A stretch of 59,611 bases of DNA, from assembly GCA_934563745.1 (NCBI GenBank), contig CAKTHE010000010.1, positions 1 through 59,611 on the forward strand, written 5' to 3'. Positions 25,118 through 32,238 of the stretch are shown in pieces. This stretch comes from an uncultured Dysosmobacter sp. Lineage in GTDB: Bacteria; Bacillota; Clostridia; Oscillospirales; Oscillospiraceae. Made by a program: the position numbers and the translations under genes. A model generated the notes under the pieces. It did not search any database. It was not told the origin of the DNA and saw only the letters and a list, made by a program, of their open reading frames with translations. Every line of letters starts with the position of its first letter. Within the stretch, counting starts at the first letter, position 1.

Positions 25118-27412
25118 ATGAGCAAGAGTGTCGGACAGAGCAAGATCCGCGTGGATGCTTACGAAAAGGCGACCGGGCGGGCCAAATACACGGACGATCT
25201 TTGCGACCGCAGCGCGCTGGTCGCGAAGATCAAACACGCGGAGATCGCGCACGGCTTTGTAAAATCCATCGATACCGCGGAGGCGGAGCAGATCCCCGGT
25301 GTGGTGAAGGTGATCACCTGCTTCCAGGTGCCAGAGTATTATTTCCCGACGGCCGGTCATCCCTGGTCCACGGATCCGGCCCATCAGGATGTGGCGGACC
25401 GGCTGCTGCTGGAGCGCCATATCCGCTATTACGGGGAAGATATCGCCGTAGTGGTGGCGGAAAACGAGGTGGCGGCCAGCCAGGGCGTCCGGGTGCTGAA
25501 GGTGGAGTATGAGGAGCTTCCCTTTGTCCTTGACGCGCAGGAGGCTATGGGCGAAGGTGCGCCGCAGCTTCATGAAAAGTATCCCCGGAATGTGCTCAAC
25601 CATACTTCCATTCGGCAGGGGGATTATGAAAAGGCGATCACCGAGCCGGGACTTGTGAAGGTGGAGGGCTGGTACGATACGCCGACCGTTCAGCACTGCC
25701 ACATTGAAAACCATATTTGCTACGCCTATGAAGAGGCCGGCCGGATCGTTGTGGTCAGTTCGACACAGATTCCGCACATTGTCCGCCGGGTGGTGGGCCA
25801 GGCGCTGGGGATCCCCTGGGGCAAGGTGCGGCTGATCAAGCCGTACATCGGCGGCGGCTTCGGCAATAAGCAGGACGCACTGTATGAGCCGCTGTGCGCC
25901 TATCTGACGACCCAGCTGGGCGGCCGCCTGGTAAAGATCGACTGCGCCCGGGAGGAGACATTCGTCAACAACCGTGTGCGCCACGCCATCCGCAGCCATA
26001 TTATCAGCTGGGTCCGGCCGGATGGGACCTTTGCGGCCCGGAAGCTGGAGGCGTGGTCCAATCAGGGCGCCTATGCCTCCCACGGCCACGGCATCGTCGC
26101 CAAGGGAATGGGCGCGTTTCCGCAGCTTTATCCCTGCCCGGCGGTGGAGTGCGACAGCTGGACGGTGTTTACCAACCGGCCGGCTGCCGGGGCCATGCGG
26201 GGCTACGGGATTCCGCAGGCCATGTTTGCCAACGAGTCCAACATTGACGACGTGTGCCGCACGATGGGCTTTGATCCCATTGATTTCCGCCGCAAAAACC
26301 TGATGCCGGTCGGCTATGTGGACGGCTTTTCCAAGAACGAGAATTATTACGATACCTTCAACCAGTGCCTGGACCGGGGCATGGAGCTGATGGATTACCG
26401 GCGCAAATATGAGGCGTACCAGCATCAGACCGGCCCCGTTCGCCGGGGTGTTGGCCTGGCCGTTTTCTGGTATAATACGGCGGTGTGGCCCATCTCGCTG
26501 GAGAGCTCTTCGTGCCGGATGGTGCTTAATCAGGATGGCTCGCTTCAATTCCAGACCGGTGAGACGGAGATCGGGCAGGGCTGCGATACAGCCTATTCCC
26601 AGATGGTGGCGGATGCGGTCGGGATCCCCTTCGAGGATGTCCATGTGGTATCCAGCCAGGATACGGATGTGACACCCTTCGGCACCGGCGCCTATGCCTC
26701 CCGGCAGACTTATGTGGGCGGCTTTTCCATTATGCAGACGGCCAAGGCCCTGCGGGAGCGGATTTTGGAGATCGCCCACCGCCAGACCCGGATGCCGGTC
26801 AGCGCCCTGGACCTGATCGACGGGCAGATCGTGCGGAAGGTGGATGGCCGGGTTCTCAAGTCACTGGGGGACCTTGCGACGGAGGCGCTGTACAGTCTGG
26901 ATGACAGCCAGCATATTACGGCGGAGACAACGGCCCAGATCAAGTCCAACGCCTATTCCTTCGGCTGCTCGTTTGCAGAGGTGGAAGTGGATATCCCCAT
27001 GTGTAAGGCAAAGCTTGTCAAGCTGGTCAATGTGCACGACTGCGGCACCCTGATCAACCCGGCGCTGGCGGAGGCACAGGTCCACGGCGGCATGAGCATG
27101 GCCATCGGCTACGGCCTCAGCGAGGAGCTGAAGTTCGATCCCAAGACCGGCCGGGCGCTGAATAACAACCTGCTGGACTACAAGCTGTCCACCTTTATGG
27201 ACCATCCGCATCTGGAGGCCTGCTTTGTGGAGAATCCGGAGCCTACGTCTCCGTACGGCACGAAGTCCCTGGGCGAGCCGCCGGCCTGTTCCGGCGCACC
27301 GGCGATCCGGAATGCGATTCTTCAGGCTACGGGCGTGGCGATCAACCAGACGCCGATGAACCCCCATATCCTCTTTGCCCGGTTCAAAGAGGAAGGACTG
27401 ATTCAGGATTGA
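25118..27412 (+). CDS. xdhA: Xanthine dehydrogenase-type molybdenum-binding subunit
   Basis: A 764-residue catalytic subunit of a three-subunit molybdenum hydroxylase. Family segments are DAYEKATGRAKYTDDL at the N-terminus, QHCHIENHICYAYEE, YIGGGFGNKQDALYEP (MCD binding), AAGAMRGYGIPQAMFANES, GETEIGQGCDT and a late LGEPPACSGAPAIRNA with the probable catalytic Glu. ATG 25118 follows AAGGAGG. The order XdhA-XdhB-XdhC follows with tiny gaps and an overlap, as in E. coli xdhABC. The substrate (xanthine, hypoxanthine or nicotinate-like) cannot be fixed from sequence. Confidence 0.92.
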   Translation: MSKSVGQSKIRVDAYEKATGRAKYTDDLCDRSALVAKIKHAEIAHGFVKSIDTAEAEQIPGVVKVITCFQVPEYYFPTAGHPWSTDPAHQDVADRLLLERHIRYYGEDIAVVVAENEVAASQGVRVLKVEYEELPFVLDAQEAMGEGAPQLHEKYPRNVLNHTSIRQGDYEKAITEPGLVKVEGWYDTPTVQHCHIENHICYAYEEAGRIVVVSSTQIPHIVRRVVGQALGIPWGKVRLIKPYIGGGFGNKQDALYEPLCAYLTTQLGGRLVKIDCAREETFVNNRVRHAIRSHIISWVRPDGTFAARKLEAWSNQGAYASHGHGIVAKGMGAFPQLYPCPAVECDSWTVFTNRPAAGAMRGYGIPQAMFANESNIDDVCRTMGFDPIDFRRKNLMPVGYVDGFSKNENYYDTFNQCLDRGMELMDYRRKYEAYQHQTGPVRRGVGLAVFWYNTAVWPISLESSSCRMVLNQDGSLQFQTGETEIGQGCDTAYSQMVADAVGIPFEDVHVVSSQDTDVTPFGTGAYASRQTYVGGFSIMQTAKALRERILEIAHRQTRMPVSALDLIDGQIVRKVDGRVLKSLGDLATEALYSLDDSQHITAETTAQIKSNAYSFGCSFAEVEVDIPMCKAKLVKLVNVHDCGTLINPALAEAQVHGGMSMAIGYGLSEELKFDPKTGRALNNNLLDYKLSTFMDHPHLEACFVENPEPTSPYGTKSLGEPPACSGAPAIRNAILQATGVAINQTPMNPHILFARFKEEGLIQD

Positions 27413-27424
27413 GGAGGGGATCTC

Positions 27425-28312
27425 ATGTATGATATGAAAGCGCTTTACGAGGCCAGCAGCGTGCAGCACGCGGTGGAGCTTCGCGTGCAGCATCCGCAGG
27501 CACAGATCATTGCCGGCGGCTCGGATGTACTGGTTCAGATGCGGGAAGGAAAACGGGCCGGCAAGGAGCTGATCTCCATTTACGGTCTGGACGAGATCCG
27601 CGGTGTTTCGCTGGATGCGGATGGGAGCCTGCGGATCGGAAGTCTGACCAGCTTTTCCCACATTACCCATGACCCGCTGATCCAGACCTATCTTCCGGTT
27701 CTGGGCGAGGCGGTGGACCAGGTGGGCGGGCCGCAGATCCGCAACATCGGGACCATCGGCGGGAACACCTGCAACGGGGTGACCTCGGCAGACTCTTCCT
27801 CCACGCTGCATGCCTACGATGCGATTGTGGAGCTTACGGGGCCGGAGGGCGTGCGGCGGCTGCCGATCCATGAATTCTATATCCGGGCCGGCCAGGTGGA
27901 CATTCGTCCCGGCGAGATCCAGACCGCATTGGTGATCCCCCGGGAAAGCTATGAAAATACCTACGGGTTCTATATTAAGTACGCCATGCGCAACGCCATG
28001 GACATTGCGACCCTGGGGACGTCGGTCAACGTGCGGCTGAGCGCCGATAAAACGACGGTGGAGCGTGCGCGGATCGCTTACGGCGTAGCCGGCCCGGTTC
28101 CCCTGCGCTGTGCCAGCGCGGAAAAGCTGGCCGCCGGACAAAAGCTGTCCCTGGAGTTGGCAGAGGCGTTTTCCCGGGCGGTGTTGGATGACATCAATCC
28201 CCGGGACAGCTGGCGTGCATCCAAGGCGTTCCGGCAGCATATTGCGGTGGAAAGCGCCAGACGGGCCTTCCTTGAGTCGGTGAAGCGGGCAGGAGGTGTG
28301 ATCGATGCATGA
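27425..28312 (+). CDS. xdhB: Xanthine dehydrogenase-type FAD-binding subunit
   Basis: A 295-residue FAD subunit that passes electrons from the iron-sulfur subunit to NAD or another acceptor. The PCMH-type FAD loop is QIIAGGSDVLVQMREG near residue 35 and the second is GGPQIRNIGTIGGNTCNGVT near 100. The C-terminal CO-dehydrogenase flavoprotein domain follows (RARIAYGVAGPVPLRC). It starts 12 nt after xdhA behind GAGGAGGGG and overlaps xdhC by 8 nt. The fused hydroxylase at 21807 lacks such a subunit and might share this one. Confidence 0.93.
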   Translation: MYDMKALYEASSVQHAVELRVQHPQAQIIAGGSDVLVQMREGKRAGKELISIYGLDEIRGVSLDADGSLRIGSLTSFSHITHDPLIQTYLPVLGEAVDQVGGPQIRNIGTIGGNTCNGVTSADSSSTLHAYDAIVELTGPEGVRRLPIHEFYIRAGQVDIRPGEIQTALVIPRESYENTYGFYIKYAMRNAMDIATLGTSVNVRLSADKTTVERARIAYGVAGPVPLRCASAEKLAAGQKLSLELAEAFSRAVLDDINPRDSWRASKAFRQHIAVESARRAFLESVKRAGGVIDA

Positions 28313-28817
28313 AGAGCATGTGATGCAGTATAAGACCGTCCATTGCTGGATCAACGGGAAAGCGGTGGAGAAGGTTGTGGATGTCCGTGCATCCCTGACG
28401 GACATGCTGCGGGATGATTATCGGCTGACGTCCGTAAAAAAGGGCTGCGAAGTGGGAGAGTGCGGCGCCTGTACGGTCCTGATCGACGGAGAAGCATTTA
28501 ACTCCTGCATCTATTTGGCCGTCTGGGCCGAAGGGAAAGAGATCGTTACGCTGGAAGGGCTGCTGGGCCCCAACGGGGAGCTCAGCGACATTCAGCAGGC
28601 GTTTGTGGATGAAGCGGCAATTCAGTGCGGCTTCTGTACGCCCGGCTTTATTCTTACGGCGAAGGAGATCCTGGATTCCGGGAAGGAATACAGTGACGAC
28701 GAGCTGCGTAAGCTTCTCTCCGGCCATCTGTGCCGCTGCACAGGATATGAGAATATCCTTCGGGCAGTGAAGAAGACCATGTACCGGCGTTTGGGAAAGC
28801 TGGTCCCTGAGACATGA
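28305..28817 (+). CDS. xdhC: Xanthine dehydrogenase-type [2Fe-2S] subunit
   Basis: A 170-residue electron-transfer subunit with two [2Fe-2S] clusters: Cys48, Cys53, Cys56 and Cys68 (KGCEVGECGACTVLIDG) for the ferredoxin-like cluster, and Cys108, Cys111, Cys143 and Cys145 (QCGFCTPG, CRCTGYENI) for the helical-bundle cluster. ATG 28305 overlaps the end of xdhB and has GGAGGTG 6 nt upstream; an internal ATG seven codons in is possible. It ends the operon, with a hairpin at 28822. Confidence 0.93.
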   Translation: MHEEHVMQYKTVHCWINGKAVEKVVDVRASLTDMLRDDYRLTSVKKGCEVGECGACTVLIDGEAFNSCIYLAVWAEGKEIVTLEGLLGPNGELSDIQQAFVDEAAIQCGFCTPGFILTAKEILDSGKEYSDDELRKLLSGHLCRCTGYENILRAVKKTMYRRLGKLVPET

Positions 28818-28821
28818 ACTG

Positions 28822-28857
28822 CAAAGCGCTTCCGGCTTTTGGGCCGGAGGCGCTTTG
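28822..28857 (+). terminator. Hairpin closing the xdhABC operon
   Basis: CAAAGCGCTTCCGGC pairs with GCCGGAGGCGCTTTG (one wobble) around TTTTGG. The following T-run is poor. Confidence 0.6.
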
Positions 28858-28869
28858 TATGTCCATGGA

Positions 28870-28899
28870 TTGACGCAGACGGGGAAGATGCGGTATAAT
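28870..28899 (+). promoter_or_regulatory. Promoter and folded leader of the cytidylate-kinase-like gene
   Basis: TTGACG at 28870-28875, 18-nt spacer, TATAAT at 28894-28899. The ~80-nt leader holds a bulged stem GGCTGGGCACC/GGTGCCGGCC (28916-28926/28936-28945), enclosed by CCCG/CGGG. I cannot match it to a known riboswitch. The promoter is almost the same in sequence as the one at 58950. Confidence 0.7.
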
Positions 28900-28987
28900 A
28901 AAACTGTCCCGAGAAGGCTGGGCACCCTGTGATCCGGTGCCGGCCAGACCGGGGGAGAGGAAATACGATCGGTGAGGAGAGGGTCTT

Positions 28988-29641
28988 ATGAATACGATCA
29001 TTACCATTGGAAGACAGTACGGAAGCGGCGGCCGGAAGATCGGCATGGAGCTGGCGCAGCGGTATGGGATTCCGTTTTATGACAAGGAGCTGCTGAAGGC
29101 CACGGCGGAGAAGAGCGGCCTGTGCGAAAAGATCATGGAGAATTTTGACGAGCGGCCCAAGAGCCTGCTTTACTCCATCGCCATGGATTCGTACTTCTCT
29201 CTGCCGGGCGGCGGCGCGGGAGACTCGCTGGAGCATCAGGTCTATCTGGCTATGTTCAACACCATTCGGCATCTGGCGGACGAGGGCCCCTGTGTGATCA
29301 TCGGCCGCTGTGCGGACTACGCCTTGGCCGGCCGCGACAATGTGCTGAGCGTTTTTGTACATGCACCGCTGGATATGCGGATCAAGACGGTCATGGCACG
29401 CCACGACCTGACGGAGGATAAGGCCAGGGCCCGGATCGCAAAGACCGACAAGCGCCGCGCCGCATATTATGAGTACTATTCCACCCAGCGTTGGGGTGAT
29501 GTCAACAGCTACGATTACTGCCTGGATTCCAGCGTGTTGGGGATCCATGGAACGGTGGATCTGATCGGGCAGATCGTTGCGATGAAAGAGGCGCGTCAGG
29601 CTGCGCAGAAGGATCCGGAAGCGCAGACAGAGGAGAAATGA
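28988..29641 (+). CDS. Cytidylate kinase-like family protein
   Basis: A 217-residue P-loop nucleotide-binding protein of the cytidylate-kinase-like family (PF13189 type). It starts with IITIGRQYGSGGRKIGMELA, a Walker A variant with GSGGR in place of GxxGxGKT. It continues with GIPFYDKELL, PCVIIGRCADYAL and ARIAKTDKRRAAYYEYY, a lid-like Arg/Lys region. True Cmk proteins have a different lid and are usually fused or near rpsA; this paralogous group is common in Clostridia and its substrate is unknown. ATG 28988 has a GAGGAGAGGG site. Monocistronic. Confidence 0.85.
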   Translation: MNTIITIGRQYGSGGRKIGMELAQRYGIPFYDKELLKATAEKSGLCEKIMENFDERPKSLLYSIAMDSYFSLPGGGAGDSLEHQVYLAMFNTIRHLADEGPCVIIGRCADYALAGRDNVLSVFVHAPLDMRIKTVMARHDLTEDKARARIAKTDKRRAAYYEYYSTQRWGDVNSYDYCLDSSVLGIHGTVDLIGQIVAMKEARQAAQKDPEAQTEEK

Positions 29642-29642
29642 A

Positions 29643-29674
29643 AAAGGGCCGCCCGTTTTAACGGGCGGCCCTTT
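29643..29674. terminator. Bidirectional terminator
   Basis: AAAGGGCCGCCCGTT and AACGGGCGGCCCTTT pair perfectly around TT, between convergent genes. Confidence 0.82.
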
Positions 29675-29765
29675 GGGCGATCCGGAGACAGGCGGCGCGG
29701 CCATTCGGTCACGCCGTTTGCTTTTCGGGAGAGAGGTGCGGGCCGCGGCGGGCGGAGTCGACCCA

Positions 29766-30206
29766 TCATTTCCTCCAGTGGTTCAGCTTCGGCACAACGG
29801 CCTCCATGTGGGCGCGGACCTGCTCGGCGGGCCAATGCTCGTTCGCCATGTGCTCCACACAGAAATCAATCAGCTGCCCGGGACTGGTATACCGAAATGT
29901 ACCGTCGGCATAGCACCACTTGCAGTACTCCTCATTGAAAGAGCCGTCGGGCTCTTTACTGATGACGGAATCGTCCAGGGGCATTCCGCAGCACTGGCAG
30001 ATCAGCTGCCGCGGAGATCCCAGCAGCGTATTGATCGAGACATCAAAAAAGCTGGAAAGCAGCTTCAGCGTTTCCACGCCGGGAGTCGTTTCGCCGGTCT
30101 CCCAACGGGATACCGCTTGCCGGGTGACAAAGACCTTTTCGGCCAGCTCGTCCTGTGACAGTCCCCGTTGGGTTCGCAGCGTGTACAAAATATTCTTTGG
30201 ATCCAT
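29766..30206 (-). CDS. XRE family regulator fused to a zinc-ribbon domain
   Basis: A 146-residue protein. Residues 1-62 are a Cro/C1 HTH (NILYTLRTQRGLSQDELAEK, VTRQAVSRWETGETTP). Residues 66-140 are a putative zinc ribbon: ICQCCGMPLDD (Cys70, Cys72, Cys73), then EEYCKWCYADGTF (Cys95, Cys98) and LIDFCVEHM. The zinc ribbon alone is often found as a stand-alone small protein, and the HTH fusion is common in gut Firmicutes. ATG 30206 has AGGAGGTG upstream. The target is unknown; the protein could be a metal or redox sensor. Confidence 0.88.
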   Translation of the reverse strand: MDPKNILYTLRTQRGLSQDELAEKVFVTRQAVSRWETGETTPGVETLKLLSSFFDVSINTLLGSPRQLICQCCGMPLDDSVISKEPDGSFNEEYCKWCYADGTFRYTSPGQLIDFCVEHMANEHWPAEQVRAHMEAVVPKLNHWRK

Positions 30207-30230
30207 GTGGAACACCTCCTGGATCCCACT

Positions 30231-30260
30231 GTAGTACAGGATCCTTTTTCTGGCAAGCAA
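30231..30260 (-). promoter_or_regulatory. Promoter of the zinc-ribbon XRE gene
   Basis: On the minus strand TTGCTT (30260-30255), 18-nt spacer, TACTAC (30236-30231). The GGATCC...GGATCC pair around it (30221-30244) is a short imperfect palindrome that could be an operator. Confidence 0.5.
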
Positions 30261-30403
30261 CTTGCAGTTGCTGTGAATTTCGGTGAAGCGGCTGGGCCTA
30301 TCCGGAATTCCCGCAAAAAGCGCCGGAAGCAGCTCCGCTGGTTTTTCCTGCGGGGCTGGCCAGTTTCCAGCCGCCCGTAAACGGAGAGCCCGGAACTGCG
30401 GCG

Positions 30404-30763
30404 TTACATGTCGCGGAAAAAGGAAAAGTGCTCCGGAAACCGGGCTGCGGCGTAGGCGTTCACTTCTTCGCAGTATTGATCGTAGGCGTCCAGCAGGCGG
30501 TGGGCCTGGGCCGTCAGCACAGCGCCGCCGCCGCCCTGTCCGCCGATGGTGGATTCCAGCATCTTGCAGCCAAATACGCGCTCGGCCGTACGAATGATAC
30601 GCCAGGCCTTGGAATAAGCCATTTCCATGGATTTGGCGGCGGCCCGCAGGGAGTGGTGTTCCTCCACCCGGTGCAGCAGCGTCGCGATGCCGGGACCGAA
30701 GCAGCGACCGGCGTCGTCCGTATAGAGCCGGACGGTGAGTTTGAGATGCAGATCCTGGTCCAT
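30404..30763 (-). CDS. ModE-type winged helix-turn-helix protein without a molybdate-binding domain
   Basis: A 119-residue protein matching the N-terminal DNA-binding domain of the molybdate regulator ModE and of LysR-like proteins: GPGIATLLHRVEEHHSLRAA, AKSMEMAYSKAWRIIRTAER, then the wing GGQGGGGAVLT and a dimerisation helix. The C-terminal TOBE/Mop domains that bind molybdate in E. coli ModE are absent, as in many clostridial relatives. ATG 30763 has AAAGGAGG. Lying 2 kb from the xdh genes, a role in molybdenum enzyme or transport control is a fair guess only. Confidence 0.85.
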   Translation of the reverse strand: MDQDLHLKLTVRLYTDDAGRCFGPGIATLLHRVEEHHSLRAAAKSMEMAYSKAWRIIRTAERVFGCKMLESTIGGQGGGGAVLTAQAHRLLDAYDQYCEEVNAYAAARFPEHFSFFRDM

Positions 30764-30934
30764 AGGGCGGACCTCCTTTGTTTGGGGTTTGTTCGCACGA
30801 TCCGGCGCCGGCTGTCCCGGCTGAAAGCAATCCGGATGCGGAAATACTTCTTATGGCCATCATAGCACAGTCCGCGCGGCAGAAAAAGAGAAAAATCCCG
30901 GTATTTCGCAAAGTGGGCACCTGGCACGGATTTC

Positions 30935-30963
30935 TTGCATGATCCGGTCGGAAATGCTATACT
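30935..30963 (+). promoter_or_regulatory. Promoter of the aldo/keto reductase gene
   Basis: TTGCAT at 30935-30940, 17-nt spacer, TATACT at 30958-30963. The leader of about 120 nt contains a GACCGGCCGGTC palindrome but nothing I can name; the rest of 30764-31093 is featureless. Confidence 0.7.
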
Positions 30964-31093
30964 CGTTCCATGATTCACCGTTTCCGGGGAGGCTGCCCGA
31001 CCGGCCGGTCCCGGAGAGGAAGCACGCGTGAATACGACGGGATCAGTGAAAAGCAGCAGGCGGCGGAAAGCCGGCTGGAAAAGGAGGAGTATG

Positions 31094-32119
31094 ATGGAAA
31101 AAATCAGATTGGGACGAACGGACCTGTGGGTCAGCCGCACGTCCTTCGGCGCGCTGCCGGTGCAGCGGATCGGCCATAAGGAGGCAGCACACCTGCTGCG
31201 GCGGGCTTATGAAAGTGGAATCAATTACTTTGACACGGCCAACGCCTATACCGACAGCGAAGAAAAGCTGGGGGAGGCTCTGCACGATGTGCGGCAGAAC
31301 ATTGTGATTTCCACCAAGAGCGGCGGCGCGGACAAAAAGACCGTTCAGGCGCACATTGAGCAGAGCCTGCGCAGCCTGCAGACGGATTACATCGATGTGT
31401 TTCAGTTTCACAACCCGGCGGTGCTGCCGGATCCGGAGGATCCGGATGGCCCCTTTGCTGCGGCGCTGGAGGCCAAGCAGAAGGGCTATATCCGCCACAT
31501 CGGCATCACCAATCACCGCATGAAGGTGGCGCAGCAGGCGCTGGAATCGGGTAATTTTGAAACGCTGCAGTTTCCGTTCTGCTATTTGGCATCCGATGCG
31601 GAGTATGCGTTGGTCCGCCGCTGCAAGGAGTTGGATGTGGGCTTTATCGCCATGAAGGGCCTTTCCGGCGGCATGCTCTCCAACGCCGCGGCCTGCTATG
31701 CCTTCATGCGGCAATATGACAATGTGGTTCCGATCTGGGGCATCCAGTCGGAGCGGGAGCTGGATGAGTGGCTGGACCTGACGGAACGGGATCCGGGTTT
31801 GACGCCGGAGCTGGAGGAAGTGATTGCCCGGGACCGGAAGGAGCTGGCGGGAAATTTCTGCCGCAGCTGCGGCTACTGCCTGCCCTGCGCCGCCGGGATC
31901 GATATCCCCCAGGCGGCCCGTATGGCCATGCTGCTGCGGCGGGCCCCGTACCGGCCCTATATGAGCGACGAGTGGCACGCCAAAATGCACAAGATCGAAG
32001 AGTGCGTGCACTGCGATGCCTGCAAGAGCCGCTGTCCCTACTGCCTGGACACGCCCGCGCTGCTGCAGGCCATGCTCAAGGACTACGATCAGTTTTACGC
32101 GCAGCATCATAACGACTGA
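31094..32119 (+). CDS. Aldo/keto reductase with C-terminal ferredoxin-type Fe-S domain
   Basis: A 341-residue protein. Residues 1-250 are an aldo/keto reductase TIM barrel with the catalytic set Asp-Tyr-Lys-His in YFDTANAYTDSEEKLGEAL, ISTKSGG and VFQFHNPA. Residues 256-265 (CRSCGYCLPC) and 304-317 (CVHCDACKSRCPYC) are two cysteine clusters that can bind [4Fe-4S]. Such fusions are common in anaerobes and are thought to pass electrons between ferredoxin and NAD(P)H-like carriers, but the substrate is unknown. ATG 31094 is 6 nt behind GGAGG; an ATG one codon earlier is too close. Confidence 0.92.
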   Translation: MEKIRLGRTDLWVSRTSFGALPVQRIGHKEAAHLLRRAYESGINYFDTANAYTDSEEKLGEALHDVRQNIVISTKSGGADKKTVQAHIEQSLRSLQTDYIDVFQFHNPAVLPDPEDPDGPFAAALEAKQKGYIRHIGITNHRMKVAQQALESGNFETLQFPFCYLASDAEYALVRRCKELDVGFIAMKGLSGGMLSNAAACYAFMRQYDNVVPIWGIQSERELDEWLDLTERDPGLTPELEEVIARDRKELAGNFCRSCGYCLPCAAGIDIPQAARMAMLLRRAPYRPYMSDEWHAKMHKIEECVHCDACKSRCPYCLDTPALLQAMLKDYDQFYAQHHND

Positions 32120-32155
32120 GTACGCGCGGAGAATCCGGTTCATTCCGGAAACGAG

Positions 32156-32191
32156 AACGGGGCGAAACGCTTTTAAGCGTTCCGCCCCGTT
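32156..32191. terminator. Bidirectional terminator
   Basis: AACGGGGCG-A-AACGCTT pairs with AAGCGTT-C-CGCCCCGTT around TT, between the convergent aldo/keto reductase and pckA genes. Confidence 0.75.
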
Positions 32192-32238
32192 CCTGTGCAT
32201 TTGTGCCGAGGCCCGTTCCGCGGGCCGGAGTTTTTTCT

